A stretch of DNA of 64,000 nucleotides. Origin: Henriciella sp. GTDB lineage: Bacteria > Pseudomonadota > Alphaproteobacteria > Caulobacterales > Hyphomonadaceae. Below, piece after piece: positions 39,802 to 49,745 of this stretch. The position numbers and the translations under genes were made by a program. Positions within the stretch are counted from its first letter, which is position 1. Each line of letters opens with the position of its first letter. The notes below the pieces were generated by a model. That model saw only the letters and a list, made by a program, of their open reading frames with translations. It ran no database searches and was not told the DNA's origin. Location: the NCBI GenBank assembly GCA_030066975.1, contig JASJAO010000001.1, forward strand, positions 248,001-312,000, in the 5' to 3' direction.

Positions 39802-40464
39802 CTAGCTGTATTTCGCCGCGTCGATGAAGGCGCGGATCAGATCCTCGTCCTTTACGCCCCTCTCTCGCTCAACGCCAGAGGAGACATCCACGGCGTGCGC
39901 CCCTGTCGCAGCGACCGCAGCGGCGACATTGTCCGGCCGCAGTCCACCCGCCAGCAGCCAGGGGGTTTGCGGGTGATAATCTTCAAACAGGGACCAGTCG
40001 CCAACCTGCCCGTGACCGCCCTGCATATCGGTGCCTTCGGGAGGTTTAGCATCCATCAGCAGGCGGTCGACGCCGGTAAAGGCTTCGGTGTTTTCAAGAT
40101 CGTCCAGAGAGCCGATCCCAAAGGCTTTCCAGACCTCGCAAATGCCGCTTGCGTCGCGCCACATGCGCTGAACCTGATGCGGCGTCTCGCGGCCATGCAG
40201 CTGGATCGCGTTCGGCCCGACATCGTGCAACACAGCCTCAAACAGCTCATCATCCGGGTCGACCATGACCGCAACGCTGAGAATTCCAAGCTCTTGGGCA
40301 AAGCCGGACAATTCGGTCAGCAAGTCGAGCGCATCTTCGCCCTGACCCAACACATTGCGCGGGCTTTTTTCGACCAACATAAACCCAACCCAGGTCGCGC
40401 CAGCTTCTGCGGCCACGCGCACCATGCTGTGATCGGTTAATCCGCAGATCTTTACGTCAGTCAT
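39802..40464 (-). CDS. trpF: Phosphoribosylanthranilate isomerase
   Basis: A 220-residue TIM-barrel isomerase. The catalytic Cys is in VKICGLTDHS at the N-terminus, with GFMLVEKSPRNV, NAIQLHGRETP, LAGGLRPDNV and AVDVSSGVERERGVKD in order; the Asp of the last block is the catalytic acid. First gene visible of the trpF-B-A group; the start ATG has no strong ribosome site. Confidence 0.95.
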   Translation of the reverse strand: MTDVKICGLTDHSMVRVAAEAGATWVGFMLVEKSPRNVLGQGEDALDLLTELSGFAQELGILSVAVMVDPDDELFEAVLHDVGPNAIQLHGRETPHQVQRMWRDASGICEVWKAFGIGSLDDLENTEAFTGVDRLLMDAKPPEGTDMQGGHGQVGDWSLFEDYHPQTPWLLAGGLRPDNVAAAVAATGAHAVDVSSGVERERGVKDEDLIRAFIDAAKYS

Positions 40465-40541
40465 AGCGTGCAGGTGCGGCGGGCGGACCCGAGAGTCAAG
40501 ATATTTGACCGGCAGTCCTCAGCCGTTTTCAATCCGGGCGG

Positions 40542-43500
40542 TCAGAACGATGTCTTAGTGTCTTCCGGCGATGCCAGGCCGAGGTTGCTGAACAGGCCTT
40601 TCAGCGTGTTCTGGTCGAACTTCGCGCGGATCTTGAGGAAGGGTCCGTCCTGGGCGTAGCTGGCCGCCTCAAAGTCCTCGTCCTCAAACCCGTACATGTT
40701 CCAGCCGAGGCTAACCCAGACATTGTCTTGCGGGCTGAACCCAATACTCGGGCCAATCGACCATTCTGAGGTCTGGCTGGCCTCGCCCGACGTCCAGAAT
40801 GCGTGCAGGCCGAGATCAATGCGCTCTGTCACGTCATGGCGAAGCTCGGTCCCGACCAGCACGGTAAAACCGCTGGCGCTCGCCCCTTCGAAATCCTGCT
40901 CAACATATTTGATGCCGTTGTAGAATGAGGCCTGCGCGCGATCACTAAGCATCTTGTTCAAGGTCAGATTGTTGACTGCTTTGGTGCGCAGGGACTGGTT
41001 GTCAATCTTGTCATGGCCAACATCAAAGCGGTTGAGCACAATCACACCATCGCCGCGCGGGCGCCAGGCCCCGGCGATGCGAATATCGAGCGACTCACGA
41101 TCGTCTGCATCGACCAGCGTTTCGTCCTGAAGCCGCGCCGCCGCGGAAAAGGACAGCTCTTTGGAGATCTCGCGTGCGCCGCCAAAGCTTGCCACGAAGC
41201 GATCTCCGCTCTGACTGTCACGCCATTCCAGGCGTCCGGACGTTGCCATCTGGTCACCGCGATAACCGGCCCCGAGATGAGCGGACGTATAGGTTTCATC
41301 TTCAACCAGAGTGCTGCGCAATCCGTCTTCGAGCACGCCGATGGCTGCATCGTCGGTCACATCGAGCGGCTCATCATCACCATCGACATTGGCACGGCGC
41401 GACAGGCCGGAGCTAAGGCTCCACTGCTCGTTGATGTACCAGGTCTGATCCACACCCACCGTGGCACCCAGGCGCTGGGCGCTGTCCTGCGTGACCAGGT
41501 CTGACGAGGCGAAGACGTGGGTATTGGCGCGCGGGGTCCAGGTAATGCCTGCAATCGTGTTCTCACCAGAGGCATTGGTTCCGTTGGTCGCTTCGTGGCG
41601 AATGTTCAGGGTTGCTGTGCGGCCCAATGTCTTGTCGATGCCAAGCAGGGTGCGGCCCGGAAAGAGCGTGGCTTCGTCATCATTGTCGCCGCCACCATAG
41701 AGCGGCTCTTCATGCGCGGCAGTGAGGGTAATGCCCTGATCTACAAAGACTTTCTGAACGCTGCTGGTCAGCAGCAAGGATTGACGTGGCTCGGCCTCGT
41801 CTTCGAAGTCTTCGGAAATGGCACGGAACCCGACGCTCGCATTGAACACGGGGCTTTCGTGGCGCAAGGTCAGATCCGCGACATCGCGGCGAGAATTGTC
41901 CGATAGATTCTCTTCGCGATAGACCTGGCCATCGAGACGGCGCACCGAACGGCCTGCCCCTTCAGCGCTGTCGCTGACGCCGAGTTCGGCGCTGATCTGG
42001 GCCCCGACACGGCGCAGCGCTGAGGTCGATGAGGATTGCTGGCCGATCCCGAAACCTTCTGATTCCTCGCGGTAATAACCGGTGGCTGAGACAAATCGGC
42101 CACGGCGCACGGCTTCAACCAGAAAGGCGCTGCCATCGGCCTCTCCGTCAGTGGTTTCAGACGAGCTGCTCGCGATCTCACCGCGCAGTTGGAGATTATC
42201 TGTCACTTGCAAGGTCGCATCGGCAGCGATCAGCTCGGACGGACCATCCGCGCTAAGCGAACCGTCATTCTGGCTGATAATGGTGACGCCGGTTTCTGCT
42301 GCCCCGTCGGCGAAGCGAACGGCGGCGCGGCCGCCGGCTGTGATCTTTCGGTCAGCGATATTGGTCGTCTCATAGTCGACGAGAATGACGTTCGGATTGA
42401 ACCCGGCATCGGTCGCTTCAACCGGCAAGCGGAAGAAGAGTTCCCCGGTCTCATAGTCGATTTCATAGTCTGAGTACCGATTTAGAATGCGCTCGCCGAC
42501 GATCTGGTCCGGACGGAACCGGTCGCGGGTTTCGACCACGATTGTTTCCGAATTGCGCACGATGGGCGCGGTCCGCAACGTGAAGGGACCGGAGGTGCCG
42601 TCGGCCGCGAGCTCGTCTTTCTGAAAGCCTTGATTGGTCTCTGAGGCGAAGGCTGTGACCGAATAGCGATCGCTTTCATAATCGGCCTTGAGGCCACTGA
42701 GGCGGCGCGAATATCGACCGAGCTCAGTGGCGGTGAGCGCGGTTTCAAAATCGCCAAACAAGGCCTGGAACGTATCGCGTTCCAGTTTGACATAGACCGG
42801 ATATTGACCCGCTGCATCATCGAACTGGACCGTGCGATCTCCGTACAGTGTGTAATAGGCGTTCGGATCAATATCGTCGAACAGGGTTTCGTCGCTGGCC
42901 CCGCGTCGCTTGGCGGTGTCGACCGCAACGGTGAGCAGCCAGTCGCCGCGCACCACACCTTTGGCGAAGAAGGCGAGACGCCCATCGCTCATCAGTTCGC
43001 GCTCGTCGCGCTCTCCTGACCGGTTCGAATTAGAAAGGAAGCCTTCTGCTTCCGCCAGTCCTACAAGGACCCAATCCCGTTTCTCGGGCTTAAGCCAGAC
43101 GTCCACCTCTTCGAGGCTCCCGTCGTGTAGTTTGACCTGTAACTGGACCCGGCCCGCCTGCAGCGTCGGCTCGAGTTCCACAAGGGCGATGCCCCCGGCG
43201 CCAACGCGGCTGCCGGAGACGGCGCTGAACGCCGTGGCCACGGGCTGTTCGAACTCGCGCTCGGCGGCCTGGGCGAGGCGATAAGGCGCGGCGACCTGAA
43301 CCTCCACAATCCGCCCCTGGTGTACGGGGTGACCCGCCGCGTCCTCCAGCCGGACAGCAATGACCGGCTTGGTTCGACCATCTGCGACGGTCAGGGATTG
43401 GTCGTCGACCAGGCTGGCGCGGTGCACCTCATCAACCAACCAGACCTCGCGCTGCAGACGCGTGATTTCATTGCCCTCAGCGTCGATGATGACCGCTTCC

Positions 43501-45620
43501 AGCGTATTGCCACCCATTTGGATGTCGACACCGCCCCAGCGCGACAGACCGACCATACGGTCATCTGACAGGTCTCGGCCACCATAATTCAGCGCAGACA
43601 CGGGCGCGCCATTGATGGAGAGCTGCACGCGCTGATCGCGAGGATGAACGATGCCCACCGCGATTGAGCGGCCTGACGGCGTGTCACCGATTTCAGGATA
43701 GACCCAGCGCGGGCTCGCATCGGTCTGGGCGTCGAGCCAGGCCTGGTCGTAAACGTCTTCGCTGCGCTCCAGCGCGGCCGCGTCGGTGGTCGTTTCGAGC
43801 GCTTCGCCATTGCGTTCGAGGTAGAAATTCGCCCGCCACAGGGTGCCGCCCTGGGCATCGACGAACTTTGACAGCGCGCTGCCTGCATAGCGCGTGTTTT
43901 CTTCGCAGACGACTGGATCATAGCCTTTGGGCAGCGTTGCCTCATCGACCTGAACAACATGGGTGCCGGGTTCAATGCCTTCGAAGTGATAGAGGCCATC
44001 CTCGTCTGTGAGCACGTATTGACCGGTTTCGAGATAGAGGCGCACGCCTGCAATCCCAATCCCGTCTTCGATCGGGCGGGCCCAGTCATCCTCCGGCGTA
44101 CAGGCTGCCTCAGCGACCCGGCCGACAATGGTGACCCGCGACGACAAGAGGTCTTCTTCAATAATGACAGCAGCTTCAGCGACATTTGAAATGGCTGTGC
44201 CTTGTGTGTTCACCGCGACGGCTGAGTTGACGCGTTCACCTGTGGGCGTACCGGGTCCGACCGACACGAGGTAGCTGATCTGAGCCGATTGACCCGCAAG
44301 TATGACCTGTTGCGCAAAGATCAGGGTCCGGCCATCGGCGCTGATCTCCGGTTCGGCGATCTCAAGCCCGTCTTTGCGCGCCGTGCCCTCGACATAGCGC
44401 ATGCCTTCCGGCAGCGTGTCGCGCAGCTGCATCGGTGCCGGGACAGACCCGGAATTCTCAAGCTGGATCGTATAGCCAATGAAGTCGCCAATCGCTGCGC
44501 GGCTTTCCGAGGCATCTTTGCGCAGAACGAGGTCGCCATTGGGATCAAGCGGTACGTCGAGGTTCAGGGGACCGGTGCTGAGCACAGTGAACGTGCTGCC
44601 ATAAGACCCGGGAATGATCTCAAACGGCGCATTCTGTAGATCGGCGAAATCGTCTGCCTCGCGCATTGAGGGGAAAGCGTAAGACTCCGGCGTTTCAATC
44701 TCCAAACGATAGTCGCCCGGGGCCATGAGCGGGAACAGGAACTCTCCGTCTGTCAGCGCGTAGACGCGCCCGCTTGCATCGGTGATTGTGCTACCGGTCA
44801 ACAGAGTTGAAGGATAGGCAGAGACGCCATCGACCCCATAGACGGTCGCCGGAAAACCGGTGACCGCGTCAACGATGGTGACGCGGACATCATTCAAGAG
44901 CTCGCCGGTATAGCTGTCGAAAACACGACCGAAGGGATCGACAAGCGCGGTGTCGACGGACACTTCCGTATCATCGAAGGCATCCTGATAGGTCGCTGTA
45001 AGTGTTGTGTTTTTTGGCGCCGTAACCAGAATATCATTCTGTGCCGTCTGCTCCGATGTGCTCGGAAAGCAGGCATAAAAGTGGCCTCTGTCGGGACCGT
45101 CCTCATAGAGGCGCAGGGTGATGGTATCGCCGCGATCTGTCACCATGCGGATGACCACGGTTTCGATCTCGTCGGGATCGCCGTTTTGCCCCTCGTCGAT
45201 GACGCGCACGACCATATGCTCGCCAGACAAATATGTGTCTGTCGGGACCAGCATCAGTGTATCGCCAATGTCGGGGGGCGGCTGGCCGAGGCCATTGGCG
45301 ACGTCGACCGGCAGGAACGGACCCGCCAGTCCGCCGCCAGGACTGTAATCTGTCCCGTTCAGCACGACCGGAACCGCATCAGGCGCGGCTGGGGCGACCC
45401 GGAAAAACTCAATCTCTGAAGGGGTGGAGCGCGCTTCGATCCTGAAAATCGCTGGATTGGTTCGGATCTGAACTTCGCCGTCCGGCGTTTCATACGTCAC
45501 GTGCGCAATGTTGGTGACCTCGTCGCCCAAACCGGCGGACGCGATCTGAACGGGTGCTATGACACTCGCCAAAGCAAGCGCCACAATTGTCCCCATGATA
45601 CGCCAGACCTGGCCCACCAC
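40542..45620 (-). CDS. Giant DUF11/SdrD-like outer-membrane protein
   Basis: A 1692-residue secreted protein. The GTG start has GGAG seven bases upstream and opens a normal signal peptide (cleavage near ASA-GLGDE). Residues about 30-370 are Ig-like beta domains, 370-500 a DUF11 repeat (LRKDASESRAAIGDFIGYTI is its start), 500-610 an SdrD-B/carboxypeptidase-regulatory-like domain (GIAGVRLYLETGQYVLTDEDGLYHFEG region), then further beta domains. From about residue 900 to the end alternate polar/aromatic strands resemble a large beta-barrel of TonB-receptor or autotransporter kind. Related giant proteins occur uncharacterised in sphingomonads and caulobacters as far as I recall. Likely surface-exposed; function unknown. 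Confidence 0.85.
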   Translation of the reverse strand: MVGQVWRIMGTIVALALASVIAPVQIASAGLGDEVTNIAHVTYETPDGEVQIRTNPAIFRIEARSTPSEIEFFRVAPAAPDAVPVVLNGTDYSPGGGLAGPFLPVDVANGLGQPPPDIGDTLMLVPTDTYLSGEHMVVRVIDEGQNGDPDEIETVVIRMVTDRGDTITLRLYEDGPDRGHFYACFPSTSEQTAQNDILVTAPKNTTLTATYQDAFDDTEVSVDTALVDPFGRVFDSYTGELLNDVRVTIVDAVTGFPATVYGVDGVSAYPSTLLTGSTITDASGRVYALTDGEFLFPLMAPGDYRLEIETPESYAFPSMREADDFADLQNAPFEIIPGSYGSTFTVLSTGPLNLDVPLDPNGDLVLRKDASESRAAIGDFIGYTIQLENSGSVPAPMQLRDTLPEGMRYVEGTARKDGLEIAEPEISADGRTLIFAQQVILAGQSAQISYLVSVGPGTPTGERVNSAVAVNTQGTAISNVAEAAVIIEEDLLSSRVTIVGRVAEAACTPEDDWARPIEDGIGIAGVRLYLETGQYVLTDEDGLYHFEGIEPGTHVVQVDEATLPKGYDPVVCEENTRYAGSALSKFVDAQGGTLWRANFYLERNGEALETTTDAAALERSEDVYDQAWLDAQTDASPRWVYPEIGDTPSGRSIAVGIVHPRDQRVQLSINGAPVSALNYGGRDLSDDRMVGLSRWGGVDIQMGGNTLEAVIIDAEGNEITRLQREVWLVDEVHRASLVDDQSLTVADGRTKPVIAVRLEDAAGHPVHQGRIVEVQVAAPYRLAQAAEREFEQPVATAFSAVSGSRVGAGGIALVELEPTLQAGRVQLQVKLHDGSLEEVDVWLKPEKRDWVLVGLAEAEGFLSNSNRSGERDERELMSDGRLAFFAKGVVRGDWLLTVAVDTAKRRGASDETLFDDIDPNAYYTLYGDRTVQFDDAAGQYPVYVKLERDTFQALFGDFETALTATELGRYSRRLSGLKADYESDRYSVTAFASETNQGFQKDELAADGTSGPFTLRTAPIVRNSETIVVETRDRFRPDQIVGERILNRYSDYEIDYETGELFFRLPVEATDAGFNPNVILVDYETTNIADRKITAGGRAAVRFADGAAETGVTIISQNDGSLSADGPSELIAADATLQVTDNLQLRGEIASSSSETTDGEADGSAFLVEAVRRGRFVSATGYYREESEGFGIGQQSSSTSALRRVGAQISAELGVSDSAEGAGRSVRRLDGQVYREENLSDNSRRDVADLTLRHESPVFNASVGFRAISEDFEDEAEPRQSLLLTSSVQKVFVDQGITLTAAHEEPLYGGGDNDDEATLFPGRTLLGIDKTLGRTATLNIRHEATNGTNASGENTIAGITWTPRANTHVFASSDLVTQDSAQRLGATVGVDQTWYINEQWSLSSGLSRRANVDGDDEPLDVTDDAAIGVLEDGLRSTLVEDETYTSAHLGAGYRGDQMATSGRLEWRDSQSGDRFVASFGGAREISKELSFSAAARLQDETLVDADDRESLDIRIAGAWRPRGDGVIVLNRFDVGHDKIDNQSLRTKAVNNLTLNKMLSDRAQASFYNGIKYVEQDFEGASASGFTVLVGTELRHDVTERIDLGLHAFWTSGEASQTSEWSIGPSIGFSPQDNVWVSLGWNMYGFEDEDFEAASYAQDGPFLKIRAKFDQNTLKGLFSNLGLASPEDTKTSF

Positions 45621-45770
45621 CGCCGCTCTCCACCATCACGCGTCGAGCTTTTTGGACACTCGTACGCTCAGCTCATGGGCGATCTAGTCGTCGCCTTATG
45701 GCTGAGAGACCTAGGCAAGTATGGTTAGGATACGGCTTGCTTGTACGTTGAAATTTCGATGAAATTTAAC

Positions 45771-45798
45771 AGACCAGCTCTGAGATCAGAGCTGGTCT
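45771..45798 (-). terminator. Perfect 13-bp hairpin after the VOC gene
   Basis: AGACCAGCTCTGA (45771-45783) and TCAGAGCTGGTCT (45786-45798) form a perfect stem with a 2-base loop, 32 bp beyond the VOC gene stop. On the minus strand it is followed by an A/T-rich stretch but not a pure T run, so it is a likely though not classic terminator. Confidence 0.55.
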
Positions 45799-45829
45799 TC
45801 AACTGCGATGGCAATAGGTGCTTAATAGA

Positions 45830-46360
45830 TCAGGCGGGTTCAGCTTCCCACAGTTTCATCAATGCTGGGGGCGGTGAGGGTTTAAACTCAGTCTCGTCCA
45901 GCGCTGACAAAGCGCGTTCACGGTCGGCGCTGTCGAATTGCCCGGTGGTCAGACAGAACTCCACAAAGTTGCCGTCCGGGTCGTGAGTGTAGATGGAGTG
46001 GCACCAATTGTGATCAATCTCGAACACGCCAAGGCCTGCGGCCTGCCACTTCTTGCGCCAGGCTTCGAGCTCTTCCTTGCTTGAGACGGCAAAGGAATAG
46101 TGATTGGTGCCCTGAGGCAGGTTGGCCGCCTTGTTGAGATTGTGCACGTGATCGGCCTGATTGGGCGTGTCGTGCAGCTCCCAGAAGGCAATGAAGCGGC
46201 TGTCGTCACCGTCCATGCGGTAGAAGAAGTGTTTGCCCCAACCGCCCTCCTGAATCGGCGCGACTTCAACTTTCACAAGCTCAAACCCCATAATCCCTTC
46301 ATAGAAGGCATGCGTTGCCTTGATGTCTTTCACTGCCAAAGCGAGATGGTGATAGGCCAT
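45830..46360 (-). CDS. VOC-family (glyoxalase/dioxygenase fold) protein
   Basis: A 176-residue protein with two beta-alpha-beta-beta-beta modules. The first begins HHLALAVKDIKATHAFYEG with a metal-type His; the second has NHYSFAVSSKEELEAW and HDPDGNFVEFCL, with the Glu of the last block as a typical metal ligand. These fit a VOC metalloenzyme, glyoxalase or extradiol-type. The substrate is unknown. Its ATG is adjacent to the stop of the CMD-family gene, so the two are one unit inside the DUF11 locus. Confidence 0.85.
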   Translation of the reverse strand: MAYHHLALAVKDIKATHAFYEGIMGFELVKVEVAPIQEGGWGKHFFYRMDGDDSRFIAFWELHDTPNQADHVHNLNKAANLPQGTNHYSFAVSSKEELEAWRKKWQAAGLGVFEIDHNWCHSIYTHDPDGNFVEFCLTTGQFDSADRERALSALDETEFKPSPPPALMKLWEAEPA

Positions 46361-47002
46361 TTACTCCTCCTTTGTGTCGACCATGGACATGACGTCTTGG
46401 CTGCTGTCTGTCGGCGCAGCGATTTCAACCACGCGTTCGTCCACATCATCATATTCAAGCCTTAAGGCCCGGCTCATCACTGCGTGCATCATATAGGTGC
46501 AGGTGATGTAGGTAAGCTCCAGAATCTCTTCATCAGAGAGATGCTGTTTCAGCGCGCTGAACACGCCATCGGGGACGCGGCCATGCTGGAGAACCAGAGC
46601 GTCAGTATAAGCGAGCACAGCGCGTTCAATCTCACTGAAACAGTCGGCGACCGCCCAATGCGGAATAGCCTCAATCTGGGCTTCGCTGAGGCCGACATCG
46701 CGGCTCGCCTTGCAGTGCTGTGAAAAAACGAATTGGGAGCCAACGGCAAATCCGGCGCGGGTTTGACCAAGTTCGCGCAGTTTCGGATCAAGTTTGCGGT
46801 CCGGCGCGCGATAGAATTGGAAGCCTTCCGTCGTGTGCTTGAAAGCGTCGGGCACAATGTTGAACACTGTCCACCAGTTTCCCGGCGTGCCGGTCGCCGT
46901 CCCAGGCTCCGCAATTGGATCGCGATCGCCGAAGAGAAGATCGAAGACCTGGTTGGCAAAAGCGTTGTCTGCTTCGCGTCCGGCCTGTTTCAATCGCGGC
47001 AT
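46361..47002 (-). CDS. Carboxymuconolactone decarboxylase (AhpD-like) family protein
   Basis: About 213 residues. The central helix carries SQHCKASRDVGLSEAQIEAI, the CMD-family core with a single catalytic-type Cys after His (instead of the CxxC of AhpD), and the tail ELTYITCTYMMHAVMSRAL is also typical. ATG 47002 has GGGAG eight bases upstream and is preferred to the GTG at 47023. It may act in peroxide defence or on a lactone. It is coupled to the VOC gene downstream. Confidence 0.8.
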   Translation of the reverse strand: MPRLKQAGREADNAFANQVFDLLFGDRDPIAEPGTATGTPGNWWTVFNIVPDAFKHTTEGFQFYRAPDRKLDPKLRELGQTRAGFAVGSQFVFSQHCKASRDVGLSEAQIEAIPHWAVADCFSEIERAVLAYTDALVLQHGRVPDGVFSALKQHLSDEEILELTYITCTYMMHAVMSRALRLEYDDVDERVVEIAAPTDSSQDVMSMVDTKEE

Positions 47003-47105
47003 CTGGCCAACTCCCATTGTCACCGTTGTAAGCGCAGCGTGCCTTATAATCGGGAAATTTCAATCTCTGTCTGAGGGTCAAGTCAGGCCGCACGCGCTTT
47101 CAATG

Positions 47106-47134
47106 AGAAAACCCGCACCTTTCGGCGCGGGTTT
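47106..47134 (-). terminator. Terminator of the DUF11/IalB operon
   Basis: AAACCCGCACC (47109-47119) and GGCGCGGGTTT (47124-47134) pair with one mismatch around a 4-base loop; on the minus strand TTTTC follows. It is about 40 bp after the stop of the 421-residue DUF11 gene. A short TGACCC/GGGTCA hairpin (47150-47164) lies before it. Confidence 0.75.
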
Positions 47135-47174
47135 CCCGGGATTTCCATGTGACCCTTCGGGTCAGAAGGATCGT

Positions 47175-48440
47175 TTAGTCGACGATCGCGCGAATACGGA
47201 TAATGCCATCTTCCTGTGCTGCCAGGAGCGCGTCGGTCAGCTGGATGAGACAGGTCGCGGACGTCCCGTCACAAGCTGTACCGGCAGCCGGGGCGTTCAG
47301 AGTGACCCCTGCGCCCGTGGTTTCTTCCTCAAATCCGGTCCCTGTGGACGTATCAAGTGAGACGCCTGCAAAAGTCACTTCCGCTGGCAGAACGTCCTGA
47401 ATGTCCAGATTGGTCGCATCCGCAGTCAGTCCGGTATTGGTCACCGTAATGAAATACTCAATACAGGCCCCCGGAATGGCTTTAGGTGTGCCCGCGGCTG
47501 TCGCAGACGCGCAGGCCGCAGCCGTAACCGCATTCGGCGCATCGTCGACGCCCGGCTGCAGAATGGCGATGACATCCTTGGTGGCCGTCAGGTCAGGCGA
47601 AATAACTTCGATGATGCCCGTCACTGCAAACAAGCCGTCACTGTCGCCTTCAACGGTCGCAACGCCGGTATTATCCGCCAGCACGTTCTGAGCGGCGCCT
47701 TCGATATCATTCGCGCCCACGTCGGCGAGGGTCACTTCCGCCTCTTCGCCTGTGGCAAGTGTTTCGAACACCCAGGCGGTCGGGTTGCGGGCCTCGGCAA
47801 TCAAGGTGATGTCATCTGTAAACGCGTCATCCACCGTCGACGCAACGGTGCCCGAGACCTCAATCAGAACGATTGCGCCCTTCGGCACATCTTCTGTGAC
47901 AAACACGGTAGAGGCGACGTCGGGATCGGCGCCGATAACTGTTTGCGACAAGACGAATGAGGTTTCGTCCGACAGGTCACCATCATCATCGGTATCCACC
48001 GTAGCCGTAATCGTGACGCTTCCGGCATCAAACGTATCTCCTCCATCATCGAGGTCAGCGATGGAGAAAGAGTAAGCTTGGGTGTCGTTGCCTTCGTTGG
48101 TCAGTTCGAAGGTCAGCGTCGCGGTTGTGTCTGGCGCGACAGACAGCGTGGAGTTTGTGGCGATAATCGAATGGTCGACCTTCCGGTCAACGGTGAACAG
48201 GGTCGGCCCCTCGGGCAGCTCAACATCGTTCGGGTCGGCGGTTCCCGTTTCGTTGGTGATCGTTGGCTGCGCGACATCGGTGCCGCCGACATCTACCGAG
48301 TAATCCAGCGTAAAGGTGTTCGAAACGGACCGGCCCGCTTCAGTTTGGGTGTTAGAGGCCTGTGCTGTGCCGGAAAGCGCGACCGCTGCACCTGCCAGGA
48401 CGAGTGTACTCGTCCATGTTGAGAATTTTGTGAGTTTCAT
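47175..48440 (-). CDS. Secreted DUF11-type repeat protein
   Basis: A 421-residue secreted protein. The signal peptide ends near GTAQASNTQ. The early mature part (SNTFTLDYSVDVGGTDVAQP, FTVDRKVDHSI) is the recurrent start of alphaproteobacterial DUF11 proteins, and a second DUF11 unit near residues 300-390 contains ATKDVIAILQPG and CIEYFITVTNTGLTADATNL. It is strongly acidic with three or more Asp-rich loops that could bind calcium. ATG 48440 has GGAG seven bases upstream. Third gene of the operon ialB-like, small DUF11-like, this. Probably part of a surface layer or filament with the 1692-residue protein. Confidence 0.82.
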   Translation of the reverse strand: MKLTKFSTWTSTLVLAGAAVALSGTAQASNTQTEAGRSVSNTFTLDYSVDVGGTDVAQPTITNETGTADPNDVELPEGPTLFTVDRKVDHSIIATNSTLSVAPDTTATLTFELTNEGNDTQAYSFSIADLDDGGDTFDAGSVTITATVDTDDDGDLSDETSFVLSQTVIGADPDVASTVFVTEDVPKGAIVLIEVSGTVASTVDDAFTDDITLIAEARNPTAWVFETLATGEEAEVTLADVGANDIEGAAQNVLADNTGVATVEGDSDGLFAVTGIIEVISPDLTATKDVIAILQPGVDDAPNAVTAAACASATAAGTPKAIPGACIEYFITVTNTGLTADATNLDIQDVLPAEVTFAGVSLDTSTGTGFEEETTGAGVTLNAPAAGTACDGTSATCLIQLTDALLAAQEDGIIRIRAIVD

Positions 48441-48517
48441 TGCCCGCTCCAAAATGAATATCTGAAAGTGCGGCCTACGGTTTTCCGTTTAGGCGCGTTC
48501 AGGAAAATCCGCGCGTT

Positions 48518-48994
48518 CTACTGCAGGATCCCGCTATAGGTGAGTTTACCCGACGCGCCTGGCGCGATCGCTTCAGCGAACGTCCAGCGCAGGTGCGTGA
48601 TGTCTTCGGTCGAGGCGGGCTTGAGCTCACCGTCTTCCAACACAGTTAGACTGTCACGGGATGTGAAGGTGGCCCCATTGTCAGCTGAATAGGTCACGGT
48701 TGCCACAGCCTGATCAGCTGAGCCTTCGATTAGGGTGATTTCCGTCGGAACCGGCATAACCAGGCGGACATCTGTCGCCGCGACATCGGCCTGATTGTCG
48801 TAAGACAAGACATAACGAAGCTCACTGCCCGGCGCGATTTCATCGGCAATGGTGTAGATAACCTGGCGCTCACCATTCTCGTCTTCCGAGACCATGGCAA
48901 GTTCTACCGTCTGACTGGCGGTAAGGCCTTCTGCAACAGCTGGTGCAGCAAATGCAGTTATCAATGAAAGTGAAAAGAGTGACGCTCGTATCAT
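48518..48994 (-). CDS. Small secreted DUF11-like protein
   Basis: A 158-residue secreted protein with signal peptide (cleavage near APAVAEG) and one Ig-like beta domain. The stretch ELRYVLSYDNQADVAATDV and the end IAPGASGKLTYSGILQ follow the DUF11 pattern of a single repeat. ATG 48994 has GGGGAAT upstream. It lies between the IalB-family gene and the larger DUF11 gene, spacing 77 bp downstream. It could be a subunit or chaperone of a surface polymer; that is inference. Confidence 0.75.
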   Translation of the reverse strand: MIRASLFSLSLITAFAAPAVAEGLTASQTVELAMVSEDENGERQVIYTIADEIAPGSELRYVLSYDNQADVAATDVRLVMPVPTEITLIEGSADQAVATVTYSADNGATFTSRDSLTVLEDGELKPASTEDITHLRWTFAEAIAPGASGKLTYSGILQ

Positions 48995-49063
48995 GGCAAT
49001 TCCCCTGGATGTCGCCCGGAGAAATTCGACCAATTTTCTTAATACGTCTTTAAATACAGGGAC

Positions 49064-49564
49064 TCAGCTGCAGGTATTTGCAGCGCGCGTGATCGCCGAC
49101 GATGATCCGGAGAGCGAAAAGTGATAGGTCACGCGCGTATTGCGAGCAGACGTGGCCTCAACCCGCAACTCTGATCCCTTCTTCAAGGCAGAGACCAGCT
49201 GCGGATCGTCCTGATCGCTCGAAAACGCCTCCCGCCCGACGCCAAACAGAGACCAGGAGCCGCGACCGACGCGAGCTTTGCCGGGCAAATCTCCGCGCAA
49301 CTCATAGCCGACTTTTAAACTGGGCTGATTGCGGGCTTTGCCAGACCGCCAGTTCGATACATAGAACCACACATCTCCGTGATCTGCGGATCGCGGCGCT
49401 TTATCTGTCGCTTCGGTGGCCGCGTAACAGAGCGTTTCGCCCGAGACGGTTTCAGTGAACACTGTCCAATCCTTGTATTTCGCGACGGCCTGCGGTGCGG
49501 CTTCTGCGGGATAGGAGACCAGCAAAGACGCAACGCAGAATGCGAAGGTAATCCTCGACAACAT
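49064..49564 (-). CDS. Invasion-associated locus B (IalB) family protein
   Basis: A 166-residue periplasmic protein with signal peptide (cleavage near YPAEAAPQ). The IalB signature is visible: KYKDWTVFTE, ETLCYAATEAT and later VWFYVSNWRSG, with a C-terminal Cys that may pair with the Cys in LCYA. IalB-family proteins are widespread in alphaproteobacteria, including non-pathogens, and their role is unclear. Strong AGGAGAGG ribosome site. First gene of the DUF11 operon, divergent from the ECF sigma gene. Confidence 0.85.
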   Translation of the reverse strand: MLSRITFAFCVASLLVSYPAEAAPQAVAKYKDWTVFTETVSGETLCYAATEATDKAPRSADHGDVWFYVSNWRSGKARNQPSLKVGYELRGDLPGKARVGRGSWSLFGVGREAFSSDQDDPQLVSALKKGSELRVEATSARNTRVTYHFSLSGSSSAITRAANTCS

Positions 49565-49745
49565 ATTTCCTCTCCTATATAATATACAATATCAGACGTG
49601 TTCGATTTCGATGTGAAACAGTTCCGTGAGGCGTTAATATGACAGAGAAGGTGAATAGACGATTATGACAATCGCGTCTCGCAAAGGTTGCATTTCGTCC
49701 AGCTTAGGCGCTTTATACGAGTGCGACGACCGGAAGGGTAAGCTG

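Noticed and set aside
49565-49745. ECF autoregulatory promoter of the RpoE/ChrR type between ialB-like and the sigma gene
   Set aside because: No TGATC-type -35 with a matching -10 at proper spacing was found; GGAAC on the minus strand has no -10 partner at 16-17 bases.
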